The notes: generated from the sequence alone by a model not told the origin. A DNA stretch of 64,000 nucleotides from DAOTYE01 sp034434915 (GCA_034434915.1 DAOTYE010000023.1:1-64000); one strand, 5' to 3'; shown: positions 52,499-61,965, counted from the first letter of the stretch. Translations and numbers: made by a program.

Positions 52499-53143
52499 AT
52501 GAAAGTTGCCGGCATTGTCTGCAGTCCCAGAAAAGGGGGAAATACCGAGATTATGGTGCAGGAAGCACTCAACGGCGCAAAAGCTCAAGGTGCGGAGACG
52601 GAACTGCTCACAATCTGCGACAAAGATATAAGACCTTGCGACGGATGTCTTGCCTGTCTGAAGACCGGCAAATGCCACATAAAAGATGACGTACCGGCAA
52701 TCTATGATAGTCTCTTACAAGCTGACGGCATTGTGTGGGGCACGCCAGTCTATTTCTTCAGCGCTACAGCTCAAGCCAAGATGCTTATTGACCGCTCCTA
52801 CTATATTTACGCCAACAACAACAGGCTGGCGAACAAAGTGTGCGGCGTGATATCGGTCGGCGCGAGCTTGGGAAACGCCGGCGTCTGGAACCTCTTCAGC
52901 ACCTTCTTCTCTGTTCACCATATGTTTTCCACTGACTTTGTTTATGGTTATGCCAGGGATAAAGGCACCATCCGCAGGGACAGGCATGCCATGAAAGCGG
53001 CGGCAGAACTGGGCAGGCAAATAGTGTTAATGGTAAGACAGAGCCTGCGGTATCCGGAGGAGTATGACATCGCCATCTACCGCTTTGTGAAAAGGGAATA
53101 CGGTATTGATAATTGCGTTTCCCGGGACAGATTTGGCGACTGA
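52499..53143 (+). CDS. Iron-sulfur flavoprotein / NAD(P)H-dependent FMN reductase family
   Basis: This 214-residue flavodoxin-like protein starts MKVAGIVCSPRKGGNTEIMVQ (FMN phosphate loop SPRKGGNT) and has the compact cysteine motif CDGCLACLKTGKC near residue 45, which in archaeal iron-sulfur flavoproteins holds a 4Fe-4S cluster. YFFSATAQAKMLIDR matches the family. It reduces small electrophiles or oxygen species in methanogens; here the role is unknown. The GGGGTGTGAG site sets the ATG at 52499; a longer frame is rejected. Confidence 0.9.
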   Translation: MKVAGIVCSPRKGGNTEIMVQEALNGAKAQGAETELLTICDKDIRPCDGCLACLKTGKCHIKDDVPAIYDSLLQADGIVWGTPVYFFSATAQAKMLIDRSYYIYANNNRLANKVCGVISVGASLGNAGVWNLFSTFFSVHHMFSTDFVYGYARDKGTIRRDRHAMKAAAELGRQIVLMVRQSLRYPEEYDIAIYRFVKREYGIDNCVSRDRFGD

Positions 53144-53178
53144 AGACTAGTGCCCATTGACTTGTGAGAGCAGATAAT

Positions 53179-55017
53179 ATGAGCCCGGAAGAATTTAAGC
53201 TGGGTGCCACTTATCTGGGAGACAGGAAATGCCGGTTTCTGGTCTGGGCTCCGTTTGCGCAGAAGGTTGAAGTTCACATAATCGCTCCGCAGGAGAAATT
53301 TTTATCTCTTGAGCGGGGTGCTTTCGGCTACCATCACGGACTTTTCAGTGGAATAGGGGAGGGGAGTATATACAAGTATCGGCTGGACGGCGATAGAGAG
53401 TACCCTGACCCGGCTTCCCGTTTCCAACCCCAGGGAGTGCACGGTCCCTCTCAGGTAATGGACACCGGTTTTCCCTGGGATGATTCCGGCTGGTCTGGTC
53501 TCCCTCTTAAGGACTACATTATCTACGAGCTTCATGTGGGTAGTTATACTCCGGAGGGCACCTTTACCGCTATTATTCCTTTTCTGGGTGAGCTGAAGGA
53601 GCTGGGCATTACTGCGCTGGAACTCATGCCTGTATCTCAGTTCCCGGGAAGTCGCAACTGGGGCTATGACGGCGTCTATCCATTTGCCGTGCAGGACTCA
53701 TATGGCGGACCAGAAGGGCTAAAGCGCTTAATCCATGCCTGCCACCGGAAGGGGCTGGCGGTGATATTGGACGTGGTCTATAACCACCTCGGACCGGAAG
53801 GCAATTACCTGGGCAAGTTCGGACCGTACTTCACTGACCGCTACCGCACCCCGTGGGGACAGGCAGTCAACTTTGATGGAGCATACAGCGACGAGGTGCG
53901 CCGTTACTTCATTGAAAACGCTCTTTACTGGTTCACCGAGTTTCATATTGATGCCCTGCGCCTGGATGCCCTGCATGCCATTATGGACGCCTCACCTCAG
54001 CCATTTTTGCGGGAGCTTGCAGATTCTGTGAAGCAACTACGGGAACAGACAAACCGGCACATCTACCTCATCGCTGAGAGCGATGCCAATGACCGCCGCT
54101 TATTGCTACCGCCTGAGCAAGGCGGCTATGGACTTGATGCCCAGTGGAATGATGATTTCCACCACGCACTCCACACCCTGCTCACCGGCGAGAGAAAAGG
54201 TTACTATGAAGACTTCGGCAGGGTACAGCAGCTGGTCAAAGCTTTCCGCGAGGGATTTGTCTACTCAGGAGAATATTCTCCTTACCGTCAGCGCCGTCAC
54301 GGCTCATCCTCACGGGATATTCCTGCTGACCGCCTGGTTGTCTTTTCTCAGAACCATGACCAGATAGGCAACCGTATGCTGGGCGAGCGTCTGAGCCAGC
54401 TCGTTTCCTTTGAGGCACTGAAATTAGCCGCCGGCGTCGTCCTGCTATCACCGTTCATACCGCTTCTCTTCATGGGAGAGGAGTACGGAGAGACCGCTCC
54501 GTTCCAGTATTGTACCAGCCACTCTGACCCGGCGCTTATTGAGGCAGTATGGAAAGGACGCCGCCAGGAGTTTGCCCGCTTTGAATGGCAGGGTGAGTTA
54601 CCAAACCCGCAGGAGGAAAAGATCTTTCAAAGCCTCAAGCTAAACCACTCCCTGAGCAGTGAAGGACAGCATCGCGTTCTGCTCAGCTTCTACCAAGAGC
54701 TCATCCGCCTGCGCAAGGAGGTGCCGGCGCTATCACGCCTTGATAAAGAAACGCTGGATGTGCAGGGGGATGAAGAAAGCAAACTGCTGTTTATCCGCCG
54801 CTGGAGCGGGGATAGTGAAGCTTTAATCATAGCCAGCTTCAGTGATGCCCAGCAATCAGCTGATTTCCCGGTTCCCAAAGGGCGCTGGCGCAAGCGAATT
54901 GATTCAGCAGAGCCACAGTGGCTGGGAAAAGGGAGCCAGCTTCCCGCAGAGCTCAACTCAGACGGTGCCGTTTCCGTGACACTTGAGCCTAAGTCGTTCT
55001 CGCTTTTCACTCGCTGA
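53179..55017 (+). CDS. treZ: Malto-oligosyltrehalose trehalohydrolase
   Basis: This 612-residue GH13 enzyme has an N-terminal beta-sandwich (residues 1-100; GATYLGDRKCRFLVWAPFA) and a TIM barrel with catalytic Asp263 (RLDALHAI), Glu300 (IAESDAN) and Asp394 (NHDQIGN). The motif GDREYPDPASRFQPQGVHGPS near residue 75 is typical of TreZ and separates it from glycogen-branching enzymes. It releases trehalose from maltooligosyltrehalose. The partner synthase TreY is not in the window. The ribosome site is weak; a GTG at 53164 is an alternative start. Confidence 0.92.
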   Translation: MSPEEFKLGATYLGDRKCRFLVWAPFAQKVEVHIIAPQEKFLSLERGAFGYHHGLFSGIGEGSIYKYRLDGDREYPDPASRFQPQGVHGPSQVMDTGFPWDDSGWSGLPLKDYIIYELHVGSYTPEGTFTAIIPFLGELKELGITALELMPVSQFPGSRNWGYDGVYPFAVQDSYGGPEGLKRLIHACHRKGLAVILDVVYNHLGPEGNYLGKFGPYFTDRYRTPWGQAVNFDGAYSDEVRRYFIENALYWFTEFHIDALRLDALHAIMDASPQPFLRELADSVKQLREQTNRHIYLIAESDANDRRLLLPPEQGGYGLDAQWNDDFHHALHTLLTGERKGYYEDFGRVQQLVKAFREGFVYSGEYSPYRQRRHGSSSRDIPADRLVVFSQNHDQIGNRMLGERLSQLVSFEALKLAAGVVLLSPFIPLLFMGEEYGETAPFQYCTSHSDPALIEAVWKGRRQEFARFEWQGELPNPQEEKIFQSLKLNHSLSSEGQHRVLLSFYQELIRLRKEVPALSRLDKETLDVQGDEESKLLFIRRWSGDSEALIIASFSDAQQSADFPVPKGRWRKRIDSAEPQWLGKGSQLPAELNSDGAVSVTLEPKSFSLFTR

Positions 55018-55205
55018 TAACGTCTGACAGCTGAACCTCTCGTGAGTCTGAAATCAAGCTGATGTGACTCCTGTACTATTGCAAACTGAGCCTCAGAACG
55101 CTAGAATAAGAAAAGAGAGAACTAAAGTCATAGTACCAAAGTACTGCTTCCTTGAAGGTAGGAAAAACTGGTTCAGAGATGGAAGGGAAGCACAAGGAGC
55201 TGAAG

Positions 55206-55991
55206 GTGAAAATCAAAAACAGGTTAATACTGGGCACGGCTGTCTTTTTTCTGGTAGTAGCGTTAGGCGCAATCACCGTTTTTATGATGGAGAGCCAGCA
55301 GAGCGAACCAAAGGTAGTAACCCCGTTACCGTCAATGGCGCCATCCCAGGCTGTGGTGACAGGGGAAGCCGGGGCGCCTTCTGGCGGGGAGGTGGTCAAA
55401 CTGCAGAGCACGGTTCTGGTGGAGGTATACCGGCCTGTAGGGGATGCGATGGTGCAGGTCTACCGCCATGAGAGCTCCAATGTCATCACTAATGTTGGTC
55501 TAGCCGCTTTAGCAAGGCACCTGGGCGGACAGACCGCCGCCTTCCAGTGGACATCAGCTATGGGTGGCAATGATAAGTGGTATCGGAGCACGGCGCCCAT
55601 ATACATCGCGCTGTCCACCGACGCCACCGGCGTGGATGCGGCGCACTCAAGCTGGCAGGCGGTTGACGGCTCTTACCCCAGCGATATTGAAATCACCACT
55701 GGCGGCCTGGCGAGGAGCACGGGTACTCTGACCATTGGTGTTGCCTATACCGCTGGCTCAGGCGGAACGAAAGGCTCGCATACCTATACTCTTTCCAAGA
55801 CTTTCACGGTGACTCCCGGCAATAGCTTTACCGGGGTCCAGAAAGCCGGTCTTTTCAACAATGTCTATAACACCAATGATGGGTCAACCAGCGCTCTGCA
55901 GATTTCCGCACTGATTGCAGAGAACACTTTCACCCCGGTGGACCTGAACGCCGGCGACCAGATTGCTATCACCTGGCGCATTACGTTATAG
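55206..55991 (+). CDS. Membrane-anchored extracellular protein of unknown function
   Basis: From a GTG behind AAGGAG, the 261-residue protein starts MKIKNRLILGTAVFFLVVAL, a single N-terminal membrane anchor or signal, then a Pro/Gly/Ser linker (about 30-60). The rest is beta-rich. NVGLAALARHLGG, PIYIALSTDATGVDAAHSSWQ, GGLARSTGTLTIG, KAGLFNN and the ending LNAGDQIAITWRITL resemble phage-tail-like surface domains seen in metagenomic and archaeal proteins. It is followed 36 bases later by a second secreted protein, suggesting a two-gene surface unit. Upstream starts (55152 TTG, 55179 ATG) have poor sites. Confidence 0.7.
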   Translation: MKIKNRLILGTAVFFLVVALGAITVFMMESQQSEPKVVTPLPSMAPSQAVVTGEAGAPSGGEVVKLQSTVLVEVYRPVGDAMVQVYRHESSNVITNVGLAALARHLGGQTAAFQWTSAMGGNDKWYRSTAPIYIALSTDATGVDAAHSSWQAVDGSYPSDIEITTGGLARSTGTLTIGVAYTAGSGGTKGSHTYTLSKTFTVTPGNSFTGVQKAGLFNNVYNTNDGSTSALQISALIAENTFTPVDLNAGDQIAITWRITL

Positions 55992-56027
55992 CGATGCACG
56001 CGCGGGGTTTGATAAGGCGAGTTTGAA

Positions 56028-57563
56028 GTGAGAGGCATCAGGCGCGGTCTGATAGCGCTGTCCATAGTTGCGCTGGTGGTGTATTTGCTTCCTATGCCAC
56101 AGGCACAGGCTGCCAGCTACAGCCGGGAATTAACTGAATCTCTCTCCCTTGCCGATAGCGTCGTGGCTCACAAATATTCACCGCTGGAATCACTTTCCCT
56201 TGCCGATGCCATCGTTGCCAATAAGTTTACGCCTACCGATGAAGGACTGCCTCTCACGGACTCCCTTCTGGTGGATATCTACCGGTTTTATACCAGAGAT
56301 GTCTCTGACAACCTGTCATTTTCAGACCTGGTAGAAGCCATCATCTACTGGTTCAACACCAGAGATGTCTCGGATAGCTTTTCCTTCTCTGATTTACTGA
56401 ACATCTTGATTTACAGGCTATATACCAGGGATGCTCTGGAAGGATTTTCAACCAGTGACGCTCTGGTGATAAATAAGTTCACTCCGATAGAAGATGCCCT
56501 GGATTTTTCTGATGTGGTGAGGTCCGGGGTCCACCGCATGGGAGAAGGCGGGGCTGAAGGCGTGCCGATGCAGTATCTGCCTCTGCCAGCGCTGGTGACG
56601 CCGGAAGGCGTCTTTACCCAGACGGTGGTGCTCAAGTCTCTTGATAATAATTTGCAGGTGACTGTTGTGCAGGGCACTACGGCGACCAATAAGACCACGG
56701 GCGCGCCATTGCTCATCCTCAACGTCTTTGAACGGTCTCTGGCTTCAATGCCTGATTCTGCCAGCGACCCCACTTTCACTGCTCTGGCGCTCGGATTGGA
56801 GGACATTTACGTTATCGGGAAGTTGTATGAGCTGGGTCCTAAGGGCACTGTTTTTGATGAGCCGGTATTTCTGACCTTTACCTATGACCCGGCGGCTCTG
56901 CCTGCGGGCATCTCAGAGAGAAATCTGGTCATCGGCTATTGGGATGAGGAGCAGGGCATCTGGGTCCTGCTGGATTCAATTGTTGATACCATTCATCACA
57001 CAGTAAGCGCCGCGGTGAACCACTTTACGGTCTTTGCCGTCCTAGGGCTGGTGCCCACTCCGGCCGCTTTTACCATAAAGGACCTGACCGTCTTGCCGCA
57101 TTCAGTTGAAATCGGTGAGAAGGTGACAGTCAGCCTTTTCATCAGCAACACCGGGGGCTCAGAGGGCACATACCCGGTGACATTGCTGGTCAATGGCGTG
57201 AAAGAGGCGGAAGAAAACGTAACCATTGCTGGCGGCGGCACGGCGCAGGTGACGTTTACCCTGTCAAAAGAAGAGCCCGGTGAGTACAGCGTGGCAGTGG
57301 CAGGATTGGTAAGCAGTTTTATCGTGGCGGAAGAGGCCGCGCCGGCAGAAACTCCTGAAAAGTCAGTTATGGTCACGGAATCTCTGCCGCTTAAGATAGA
57401 ACCTGTGTCACCATCACCACCGGCGCCGCCAGTGCCGGCACCTGTGCCACCTTCAGAACATACCCCGACCTCTGCTTCAAACCTGTGGCTTATCCTGGCT
57501 ATTGCCGCGGGAGCCATCAGTGCGGGGCTACTGACCTATTTCTTCATAAAGCGCCGAGCCTAA
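56028..57563 (+). CDS. Repeat-containing cell-surface protein with CARDB-like domain
   Basis: This 511-residue protein has a signal peptide (cleavage after AQA near residue 28) and seven degenerate repeats of 17-22 residues around [DE]xLSLxD (beginning near 37, 54, 72, 94, 116, 137, 155). A beta domain at about 205-335 ends in HFTVFAVLG, as in ZU5-type domains. A CARDB-like Ig domain covers 345-440 (VSLFISNTGGSEGTYPVTLLVNG), then come a Pro-rich stretch, a membrane helix (485-505) and KRRA. It is thus anchored at the C-terminus with the rest outside. The start is GTG. It probably acts with the preceding secreted protein. Confidence 0.78.
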   Translation: MRGIRRGLIALSIVALVVYLLPMPQAQAASYSRELTESLSLADSVVAHKYSPLESLSLADAIVANKFTPTDEGLPLTDSLLVDIYRFYTRDVSDNLSFSDLVEAIIYWFNTRDVSDSFSFSDLLNILIYRLYTRDALEGFSTSDALVINKFTPIEDALDFSDVVRSGVHRMGEGGAEGVPMQYLPLPALVTPEGVFTQTVVLKSLDNNLQVTVVQGTTATNKTTGAPLLILNVFERSLASMPDSASDPTFTALALGLEDIYVIGKLYELGPKGTVFDEPVFLTFTYDPAALPAGISERNLVIGYWDEEQGIWVLLDSIVDTIHHTVSAAVNHFTVFAVLGLVPTPAAFTIKDLTVLPHSVEIGEKVTVSLFISNTGGSEGTYPVTLLVNGVKEAEENVTIAGGGTAQVTFTLSKEEPGEYSVAVAGLVSSFIVAEEAAPAETPEKSVMVTESLPLKIEPVSPSPPAPPVPAPVPPSEHTPTSASNLWLILAIAAGAISAGLLTYFFIKRRA

Positions 57564-57612
57564 TAGCCACTGGGCGCATCATGACCCAGACATTAGAAGT
57601 CCCCAATTTTAC

Positions 57613-57641
57613 TTGATATTAAGCCTTGCTGGGGCTAAAAT
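57613..57641 (+). promoter_or_regulatory. Possible promoter upstream of tRNA-Met
   Basis: TTGATA (57613-57618), a 17-base spacer and TAAAAT (57636-57641). It lies 85 bases before the tRNA, so the transcript would carry a 5' leader. Confidence 0.45.
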
Positions 57642-57726
57642 ATCATCGGACTAAAAGAAAAAGCTCAGGGCGGTGCGAATGACTGGCAGTAAACACTTTT
57701 CACTGGTGCCAGCTTTAATGTTTCAT

Positions 57727-57798
57727 GGGCTCGTAGCTCAGTGGCAGAGCAGGCGGCTCATAACCGCTTGGTCGCAGGTTCGAAACCTGCCGAGCCCA
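57727..57798 (+). tRNA. tRNA-Met (CAT)
   Basis: A 72-base cloverleaf, acceptor GGGCTCG/CGAGCCC, anticodon loop CTCATAA (57759-57761 CAT), no encoded CCA. Elongator Met and tRNA-Ile2, which uses lysidine, cannot be separated by the anticodon alone; a fully paired acceptor rules against the initiator. Confidence 0.92.
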
Positions 57799-57862
57799 GC
57801 TAATTACCCTCCGTCTTGCCCCGTCCAGCTTATGTATCAGAAACACGGTGGAAAGGAGCACC

Positions 57863-58957
57863 ATGGCAGAGACACAGGTACGCATCAAATGGCAATCGCT
57901 CAAAGCGTTCATGAAGGAGTTGTTCCTTAGGCTCGGCATGTCACCGGAGGATGCGGAGATAGAAGCTGAGGTGCTCATCTGGGCAAACCTCCGTGGGGTG
58001 GACTCTCACGGCGCACTCCTCCTCCCATGGTATGTGGATAACCTCACCACTGGGGTGATGAACCCCAAACCTGACATAAAAATAGAAAAGGAGACCCCGG
58101 CGACCATTCTCATTGAAGCTGACCGGTCGCTGGGCGCCCCGGTGACGGTGTTTGCCATGAAGCGGGTGATGGAAAAGGCAAAGAAAGTGGGGGTAGGCTG
58201 GGGCATCATCCGCAACGTGACCCATCAGGGTGCAATTGGCTACTATTCCCTCATGGCGGCGCAGGCAGGGATGGCAGGGCTTACCTTCACCTGCAATCCG
58301 CCAAACATGGCACCTTACGGGGCTAAAGCGCCTGGCGTGCATAACAGCCCGATTGCTATCTCCGTGCCTGCTAAGCGACATCGCGCTCTCCTCCTTGACA
58401 TGGCAACAAGCGTGGTCGCCGCCGGGAAAATCAGTCTTGCGGTGGACAAGAAAGTCCCCATTCCACAGGGGTGGGCATTGGACAAAGACGGCAATCCAAC
58501 GACTGACCCGCGACAAGCAGTCATTCTGCTTCCTTTCGGCGGGGCAAAAGGTTCAGGGCTGGCGATGATGTTTGAGTGTCTTTCCGGCGTCATGTCAGGG
58601 AATCCCTTGCTGAGTCCGTCTCTGCTGGGCACTGACGCCGCTGCCGCAAAACCATCTGAACCGAAGCCGCGGCCGGGTCATGCCAGCAGACATATCCAGA
58701 ATAGCGTCGTCGCAGCGATAAATATAGGCACCTTCACCGATGTGGAATCTTATAAAGAACACATTGATAACCTCATTGACGGCATCAAAGCTCTGCCTAA
58801 AGCTGAAGGAGTGTCGGAAATCTTTGTCCCCGGCGAGCCGGAGTGGCGGACATATGACGAGCGGTCAAAGAACGGCATCCCTCTTCCAGATGGCACGGTC
58901 CAGAACCTGCGCCGTGTCGCTGATAGGGTGAAAATCAATCTGCCTGAGGGCCTTTAA
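57863..58957 (+). CDS. Malate/lactate dehydrogenase family protein (Ldh_2, YlbC type)
   Basis: This 364-residue NAD(P)-dependent oxidoreductase of the Ldh_2 family has GVDSHGALLLPWYVDNL near residue 50, VTHQGAIGYYSLMAAQAGM, NSPIAISVPA, LDMATSVVAAGKISLA and PFGGAKGSGLAMMFECLSG. Members reduce 2-oxoacids such as malate, sulfolactate or ureidoglycolate. Substrate specificity is not clear. A GGAGCACC site precedes the ATG. It follows tRNA-Met by 64 bases and precedes a sulfite-exporter-like gene by 14 bases, a pairing that would fit a sulfonate route but is not proof. Confidence 0.9.
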   Translation: MAETQVRIKWQSLKAFMKELFLRLGMSPEDAEIEAEVLIWANLRGVDSHGALLLPWYVDNLTTGVMNPKPDIKIEKETPATILIEADRSLGAPVTVFAMKRVMEKAKKVGVGWGIIRNVTHQGAIGYYSLMAAQAGMAGLTFTCNPPNMAPYGAKAPGVHNSPIAISVPAKRHRALLLDMATSVVAAGKISLAVDKKVPIPQGWALDKDGNPTTDPRQAVILLPFGGAKGSGLAMMFECLSGVMSGNPLLSPSLLGTDAAAAKPSEPKPRPGHASRHIQNSVVAAINIGTFTDVESYKEHIDNLIDGIKALPKAEGVSEIFVPGEPEWRTYDERSKNGIPLPDGTVQNLRRVADRVKINLPEGL

Positions 58958-58971
58958 ACAGGTCAGGGAAA

Positions 58972-59796
58972 TTGACTGACTTTTTGCAATGGGGACTGCT
59001 GGCGCTGATTGGGCTCTGTGTGGGAGTGTTAGGCACGCTCATCGGGGCGGGAGGCGGTTTCATTCTCATACCCATCCTGCTCTTCATTTACCCCCAGGAA
59101 AGCCCGGCTCTCCTCACCAGCATCAGCCTGACCGTGGTCTTTTTCAATGCCCTGTCTGGCTCAATCTCTTACGGCAGAATGCACCGTATTGACCTCCGTT
59201 CCGGTCTCTGGTTTTCCTCAGCCGCCGTGCCCGGGGCTATCAGCGGCGCTTATGTCACCAGCTATCTCAATAGAGAGCTATTCCAGTTAATATTCGGGGT
59301 TATCCTGCTGCTGGTCGCCGTTTACCTGACCGCGCGCCCCAGGCGGAAACATGGTGGCAGTCACAACAGCATCAGCGGCGGCACGGTCAGGAAAATCACT
59401 GACTCAAATGGGCTAACCCACTCATATTCGTTCAATATGCCGCTGGGAATAGGCATTGCTTTCTTTATCGGCGTCATCGGTGGCATGCTCGGGCTGGGTG
59501 GGGGAATCATGCATGTCCCGGCGCTCACCCAGGTCCTTGGATTCCCGGCGCACATCGCCACGGCGACATCTCACATGGTGGTCGCCATCACCGTCCTGGC
59601 GGCAATCGGCACTCATGCAGTATCCGGAACTATGTCTGAAGGTATTTTGAGAGCGCTGGTACTGGCAGCAGGAGCGGTCATAGGAGCACCGTTCGGAGCG
59701 CGCCTCTCCCAGAGAGTTTCAGAGACGGTCATTATCCGGCTGCTCGCCGCCGGGCTGGGAATTGTCGCCGTGCGGTTGCTCATTGCGCCGTTCTAG
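58972..59796 (+). CDS. TSUP (TauE/SafE) family permease
   Basis: This 274-residue protein has two homologous halves of four membrane helices each. The first repeat is GTLIGAGGGFILIPILLF with SLTVVFFNALSGSISY; the second is GGMLGLGGGIMHVPALTQVLG with ATATSHMVVAIT. This is the sulfite exporter TauE/SafE pattern; substrates include sulfite, sulfoacetate and sulfonates. The start is a TTG shortly after the dehydrogenase stop with only a weak purine site, so translation may be coupled. Confidence 0.92.
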   Translation: MTDFLQWGLLALIGLCVGVLGTLIGAGGGFILIPILLFIYPQESPALLTSISLTVVFFNALSGSISYGRMHRIDLRSGLWFSSAAVPGAISGAYVTSYLNRELFQLIFGVILLLVAVYLTARPRRKHGGSHNSISGGTVRKITDSNGLTHSYSFNMPLGIGIAFFIGVIGGMLGLGGGIMHVPALTQVLGFPAHIATATSHMVVAITVLAAIGTHAVSGTMSEGILRALVLAAGAVIGAPFGARLSQRVSETVIIRLLAAGLGIVAVRLLIAPF

Positions 59797-59843
59797 CGGC
59801 TTTTAATAATCATTGTTTGGAGCTGTTTTGAAGGAGGAAAATC

Positions 59844-61016
59844 ATGTCATCAGCGCGAACATTCCGCATTCCACGATTGGTTATCACCGGCCCGGGGTCA
59901 TCAGCACAGGTGGCTGAGGAGGTGAAGAAGCTGAAGGTCAAAAAAGGGTTGATTGTCACGGACAGGGTGCTGGTAAATCTGGGGCTGATTGATGGAGTCA
60001 AACAGGCACTACAGCAGAGCGCACTGCCTTTTTCCGTGTTTGACGGCGTCTCCACCGAGCCGGTCACGGAGTTCGTGCAGGACGGTCTGAGAGCTTACCG
60101 CGAGAATGGCTGTGATTACGTTCTTGCGGTGGGCGGTGGGAGCGCTATTGATACCGCCAAAGCCATAGCCGTGATGGCAAAGAACGCCGGTTCAATCACT
60201 GATTACCAGGGGTTTGACAGGATTCCAAAGGCAGGCGCGCCTGTTATCGCCATCCCGATGACGGCTGGCACCGGTAGTGAAGTTACCCCTTTCACCATCG
60301 TCACTGATACCCAGAGAAATGTGAAGATGCTTATCAGCAGTCCATTTTTGATGCCGGAGATAGCTATTGTTGACTCGCAGCTGACGCACAGCATGCCACA
60401 GAGCCTCACTGCGGCAACAGGGATTGATGCCCTGACTCACGCCATTGAAGCCTACGTCTCGCGCAAGTCTCAGCCTCTGGCTGATGTCTTTTGCCTTTCT
60501 GCTATCAGGCTTATCTCAGGAAACTTGAGACGAGCGTGGTCTAATGGAACTGATGGCGAAGCCAGAGAAAAGACCATGCTCGGCGCTCTGCAGGCGGGGA
60601 TTGCCTTCAGCAACTCTTCTGTGGCGCTGGTCCACGGCATGGCGCGACCCATCGGGGCTTACTTTCATGTGCCGCACGGTGCCTCCAATGCGGCGCTGTT
60701 AAGCGTGGTGACAGAGTTCAGCCTTGAGGGTAGCCTGACCCGCTATGCCCAAATTGCCCAGGCGATGGGTGAAGACACCACCGGACTGGATGACTTACAA
60801 GCGGCACGGCTGGCGGTCAAGGCAATCAAAAAGCTGATTAAGGACATCAAGGTACCGTCTTTGAAAGAATTGGGCGTGGATAAAGCAAAGTTAACACAGT
60901 TGGCGCCGCGCATGGCTGATGACGCTATCGCCAGCGGCAGCCCGGGGAACAACCCGCGCCTGGCGACAAGAGAAGAGATAATAGAACTATATCAACGGGC
61001 TTACGAAGCGCAGTAG
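59844..61016 (+). CDS. Iron-containing alcohol dehydrogenase
   Basis: This 390-residue group III dehydrogenase shows the nucleotide motif VGGGSAIDTAKAIA near residue 92 and the iron ligands in GIDALTHAIEAYVSRKSQPLAD and HGMARPIGAYFHVPHGASNAALL. It interconverts alcohols and aldehydes with NAD(P). The substrate is not known. GAAGGAGGAAAA lies before the ATG, so it is a normally translated gene, probably in the same transcript as the TSUP gene 47 bases upstream. Confidence 0.95.
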   Translation: MSSARTFRIPRLVITGPGSSAQVAEEVKKLKVKKGLIVTDRVLVNLGLIDGVKQALQQSALPFSVFDGVSTEPVTEFVQDGLRAYRENGCDYVLAVGGGSAIDTAKAIAVMAKNAGSITDYQGFDRIPKAGAPVIAIPMTAGTGSEVTPFTIVTDTQRNVKMLISSPFLMPEIAIVDSQLTHSMPQSLTAATGIDALTHAIEAYVSRKSQPLADVFCLSAIRLISGNLRRAWSNGTDGEAREKTMLGALQAGIAFSNSSVALVHGMARPIGAYFHVPHGASNAALLSVVTEFSLEGSLTRYAQIAQAMGEDTTGLDDLQAARLAVKAIKKLIKDIKVPSLKELGVDKAKLTQLAPRMADDAIASGSPGNNPRLATREEIIELYQRAYEAQ

Positions 61017-61019
61017 TGT

Positions 61020-61049
61020 TTGACAAGCAATGAGCGCGGGTCTTAGAAT
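61020..61049 (+). promoter_or_regulatory. Promoter of the alpha/beta hydrolase gene
   Basis: A consensus TTGACA (61020-61025), an 18-base spacer and TAGAAT (61044-61049), 73 bases before the ATG. Confidence 0.55.
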
Positions 61050-61122
61050 AGCCAAAGCGCAAGAATGGTCTTTTAGATTCCTCTCCCAAATCAGCTCTCA
61101 TCAGTTGAGGAGGTGATTCCAT

Positions 61123-61965
61123 ATGCCTGTGGCAAGCGTTAATGGCGTCAAGCTTTACTATGAAGTCACCGGAGACGGGTTCCCTCTGGTCCTCAGCCAT
61201 GAGTTTGCCGGGACATATAGAAGCTGGGAGCCGCAGGTTAAGTTTTTCTCCCGCCGCTATGAGGTCATTACCTATAACCACCGCGGCTTCCCACCGTCTG
61301 ATGCCCCGGCGGAGGCGAGCGCTTATTCACAGGAGATACTGGTGGAAGACCTGCACCGGCTCCTGCGTTATCTGGGCGTCCAGCAGGCATTCATTGGCGG
61401 GTGCTCCATGGGCGGTACGGTGGCGCTCAGCTTCGGCATTACGCATCCTGAGATGACGAAAGGGCTAATCATCGTCTCCGCCGGCTCCGGCTCCAGCGAC
61501 CGTAAAAACTTTGAGATTTCCTTGAGCGGGATGGCGCAACAGATTGAAACGATAGGCTGGAAAAAGCTGGCGGAAAGATATGCCCGCGAGCCAAACCGCA
61601 TTCAGCTCCTGCGTAAGGACCCAAAAAGCTGGCAGGAGTTCCGAGATGAGCTTGCCGAGCATGACGATAAAGCTTCTGCGCTCCTCATCAGAGAGGTCAT
61701 TCTGAAGCGACCGACCATCCCGGCGCTGGAGAATGAGCTCAGGCGTCTGCCGGTGCCCACGCTCATCATGATTGGCGATGAAGATGAGCGCTGTATTGAG
61801 CCAGCATGGCTCATGAAGAAATATATCCCCGGTGCCGGTTTGATTGTTTTCCCACAGTCCGGGCACGCCATCAATCTGGAAGAGCCGGATTTGTTCAATA
61901 GGGCAGTGCTTGATTTCATGGGCTATGTTGAGGCAGGCAAATGGGCAGTGCGTTCATTACCGTGA
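61123..61965 (+). CDS. Alpha/beta hydrolase
   Basis: This 280-residue alpha/beta hydrolase has the nucleophile serine in GGCSMGGTVAL near residue 91, an oxyanion-type loop LSHEFAGTYRSW, an acidic residue in IGDEDERC and the catalytic histidine in QSGHAINLEEP. A helical cap covers residues about 120-205. Possible roles include carbon-carbon bond hydrolases or esterases; the sequence does not decide. The ATG follows GAGGAGGTG. It has its own promoter. Confidence 0.93.
   Translation: MPVASVNGVKLYYEVTGDGFPLVLSHEFAGTYRSWEPQVKFFSRRYEVITYNHRGFPPSDAPAEASAYSQEILVEDLHRLLRYLGVQQAFIGGCSMGGTVALSFGITHPEMTKGLIIVSAGSGSSDRKNFEISLSGMAQQIETIGWKKLAERYAREPNRIQLLRKDPKSWQEFRDELAEHDDKASALLIREVILKRPTIPALENELRRLPVPTLIMIGDEDERCIEPAWLMKKYIPGAGLIVFPQSGHAINLEEPDLFNRAVLDFMGYVEAGKWAVRSLP

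Noticed and set aside
55206..55991. A prophage tail gene
   Set aside because: The protein has a membrane anchor, and no other phage gene lies near it.
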